A DNA stretch of 8,013 bases from contig JAUVBI010000143.1 in NCBI GenBank assembly GCA_030591305.1, positions 1 to 8,013 on the forward strand, in the 5' to 3' direction. The notes under the pieces were generated by a model. That model saw only the letters and a list, made by a program, of their open reading frames with translations, was not told where the DNA came from and searched no databases. The DNA is from Pseudomonadota bacterium. Its GTDB lineage: Bacteria > Pseudomonadota > Gammaproteobacteria > Pseudomonadales > Halieaceae. Below are positions 6,164-8,013 of the stretch, one piece after another (the stretch's first letter is position 1; every line of letters starts with the position of its first letter). Position numbers and translations under genes: made by a program.

Positions 6164-8013
6164 ATGAACGAATATTTTATCCTGCCTCCCATTCTGGGTG
6201 CGGTGGGTCTGTTGATTGCATTTATTATTTACCACATTATGACGCGCCACGATCACGGCGGCGGTCTCGCTCTCAAAATCTCTGAACAAATACATCTGGG
6301 TGCCATGGTCTTCATGCACCGCGAATACAAAATGCTGGGCGCCTTTGCCGGCGTGTTGTTAATCGGTATTTACGTGTCGCCCCTGGGTGCCAATACAGCT
6401 ATTGCCTTTGCCGTGGGTGCCATATCCTCGGCGACAGCCGGTTACCTGGGTATGTTTGCCGCCACCAAGGCAAATGTGCGCACCGCGGTTGCCGCACATA
6501 ATCACGGTGAGGCCCAGGCGCTGTCCATCGCCTTTTATGGCGGCTCAGTTATGGGCTTGTGCGTGGCATCACTGGGCCTTATCGGCCTGGGCGGGCTGTA
6601 CTGGTACTTTGGCGGCGACAGCCATTCAATGCACGCTATCCACGGCTTTGGTATGGGTGCGTCAACAGTTGCGCTGTTTTCCCGCGTGGGTGGTGGTATC
6701 TTTACCAAGAGTGCCGATGTAGGTGCCGACCTTGTCGGTAAGATCGAAGCCGGAATTCCAGAGGACGACCCCCGCAACCCCGGTGTCATCGCCGACAACG
6801 TGGGTGACAACGTGGGCGATATCGCCGGCATGGGTTCGGATATTTTCGAATCCTACTGTGGCGCCATGATTGCCTGTATCGCCATTGCCTCGACTATGAC
6901 TATCGCTACCCGGGAGGGCATGATGTTCCTGCCCCTGGCACTGGCCAGTATTGGCCTGGTGGCATCGGTATTAGGCATCCTGTTAGTGCGCATGCGTTCC
7001 GCATCTGCTCCCGAGGCCGCGCTGCGTTCCGGCACCTTGCTGGCGCCAGTTATTTTTGTCGCCATGGCCTTTGTTATGATGGACGGTATGGGGCTGGACA
7101 GAAATGTCTGGTGGTCAGTGGTATGCGGTGCAGTAGGTGGCGTATTTATCGGCCTGATTACCGAATACTACACCGGTGGTAAACCGGTACAGAAAATTGC
7201 CAAATCTGGTGAAACCGGCCCTGCCACTGTAATGATCACGGGGCTCGCGGTGGGTATGGAGTCGGTGGTATTGCCGGTACTGTTCCTCGCTGGCATTATC
7301 TTTGTCTCTACCGAGCTCTCCGGCTTGTATGGTGTGGGTATCGCCGCAGTAGGTATGCTCTCTACGGTGGGTATTACCATGGCCATCGATGCGTACGGCC
7401 CGGTGGCAGACAATGCAGGTGGTATCGCCGAAATGGCCGGTATGGGTGAAGAAACCCGCAAGATTACCGATGGTCTGGACGAAGTGGGTAATACCACTGC
7501 GGCCATTGGCAAGGGCTTTGCCATTGGCGCTGCGGCGCTGGCGGCACTGGCAATTATTGCCGCCTTTGTGCAGACCGTGCAGGTGAACAACCCCGATTTC
7601 TCCCTGGTGATAACAAATCCCGTGGTGTTGGTGGGCATATTTATAGGTGGTACCATTCCCTTCCTGATTGCCTCAATTACCATGACAGCTGTGGGTGAAG
7701 CGGCCTTTGAAATGATCAACGAGATTCGCCGCCAGTTCCGTGAAATACCGGGTTTGCTGGAAGGTAAGGCCGAGCCCGATACCGCACGCTGCGTCGATAT
7801 TGCTACTACCGCTGCCTTGCGTCGTATGATTTTGCCCGGTGTTATCGCGGTGGGTTCACCCATTATCGTGGGCTTTGGCCTGGGTGCGGCCTCTCTGGGT
7901 GGCATGTTGGTAGGCGCTCTGTTGGCTTGTGTGCTAATGGCCCTGATGATGGCCAATGCCGGCGGTGCCTGGGATAACGCCAAGAAGTTTGTCGAGAAGG
8001 GCAATCTGGGTGG
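6164..8013 (+). CDS. hppA: Membrane-bound ion-pumping pyrophosphatase, C-terminus outside window
   Basis: From the ATG at 6164, 616 codons are open to the right edge; the usual end of the family (about 60 more residues after [18 protein letters not shown]) is missing. This many-helix inner-membrane enzyme couples PPi hydrolysis to H+ or Na+ export. Substrate-binding motifs are intact: [11 protein letters not shown] (185-195), DDPRNP (201-206), DNVGDNVGD (211-219), [16 protein letters not shown] (409-424) and GGAWDNAKK (600-608). [10 protein letters not shown] (442-451) has Ala446 and Gly449, the K+-dependent signature; K+-independent enzymes have Lys and Thr there. Glu229 in SDIFESY is the semi-conserved helix-6 glutamate, at the position found in Thermotoga Na+-PPase. 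Whether the ion is Na+ or H+ is not settled. GGGG (6153-6156) is a weak ribosome site 7 nt upstream, and TATAAA at 6110-6115 a possible -10. Confidence 0.95.
   Translation, partial: MNEYFILPPILGAVGLLIAFIIYHIMTRHDHGGGLALKISEQIHLGAMVFMHREYKMLGAFAGVLLIGIYVSPLGANTAIAFAVGAISSATAGYLGMFAATKANVRTAVAAHNHGEAQALSIAFYGGSVMGLCVASLGLIGLGGLYWYFGGDSHSMHAIHGFGMGASTVALFSRVGGGIFTKSADVGADLVGKIEAGIPEDDPRNPGVIADNVGDNVGDIAGMGSDIFESYCGAMIACIAIASTMTIATREGMMFLPLALASIGLVASVLGILLVRMRSASAPEAALRSGTLLAPVIFVAMAFVMMDGMGLDRNVWWSVVCGAVGGVFIGLITEYYTGGKPVQKIAKSGETGPATVMITGLAVGMESVVLPVLFLAGIIFVSTELSGLYGVGIAAVGMLSTVGITMAIDAYGPVADNAGGIAEMAGMGEETRKITDGLDEVGNTTAAIGKGFAIGAAALAALAIIAAFVQTVQVNNPDFSLVITNPVVLVGIFIGGTIPFLIASITMTAVGEAAFEMINEIRRQFREIPGLLEGKAEPDTARCVDIATTAALRRMILPGVIAVGSPIIVGFGLGAASLGGMLVGALLACVLMALMMANAGGAWDNAKKFVEKGNLG

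Noticed and set aside
7168..8004. Long minus-strand reading frame (278 aa) opposite the pyrophosphatase
   Set aside because: It is rich in Ala, Pro, Ile, Ser and Thr, as expected from the complement of Gly/Val/Ala-rich membrane codons. The plus strand encodes an unmistakable pyrophosphatase over the same bases.

Overview
The window looks like chromosomal DNA from a free-living, aerobic, probably marine gammaproteobacterium. This rests on gene content: an E. coli CybB-type cytochrome b561, an OmpW-type outer-membrane barrel, a LexA-regulated ImuA, an OsmC-family protein, a lipoprotein with a gammaproteobacterial-type lipobox and a membrane pyrophosphatase. Base composition is moderate by eye. 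A Cellvibrionales/Spongiibacteraceae-like source is only a guess. No RNA genes, insertion sequences, CRISPR arrays or phage genes were seen.

Layout. Positions 1-953 (minus) hold the N-terminal part of an FAD-linked oxidase of the alkyl-DHAP-synthase-like group, running off the left edge. A 105-bp divergent spacer with repeated GCCATG words separates it from a tight plus-strand cluster: cytochrome b561 (1059-1616), a SnoaL-like small protein (1631-2047) and a DUF885 lipoprotein (2074-3909). The gaps of 14 and 26 bp suggest one transcript. This cluster converges on a minus-strand pair: an OsmC-family protein (4007-4444) preceded by ImuA (4533-5279). Two abutting LexA boxes lie just upstream of imuA, so imuA, and perhaps the OsmC gene by read-through, should belong to the SOS regulon.

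The 340-bp divergent region 5280-5619 carries the LexA boxes and a cluster of GTCAT/ATGAC inverted repeats. It leads to a short plus-strand OmpW-family gene (5620-6060) that has a signal peptide but lacks the N-terminal strands of a normal OmpW. From 6164 to the right edge runs a membrane-bound proton/sodium-pumping pyrophosphatase with a K+-dependent signature, missing only its last part.

How the genes work together. Most of the window is ordinary accessory metabolism and envelope function. The points most worth a second look are the imuA without imuB/dnaE2 beside it but followed by an OsmC gene, its double LexA operator, and the internally shortened OmpW.
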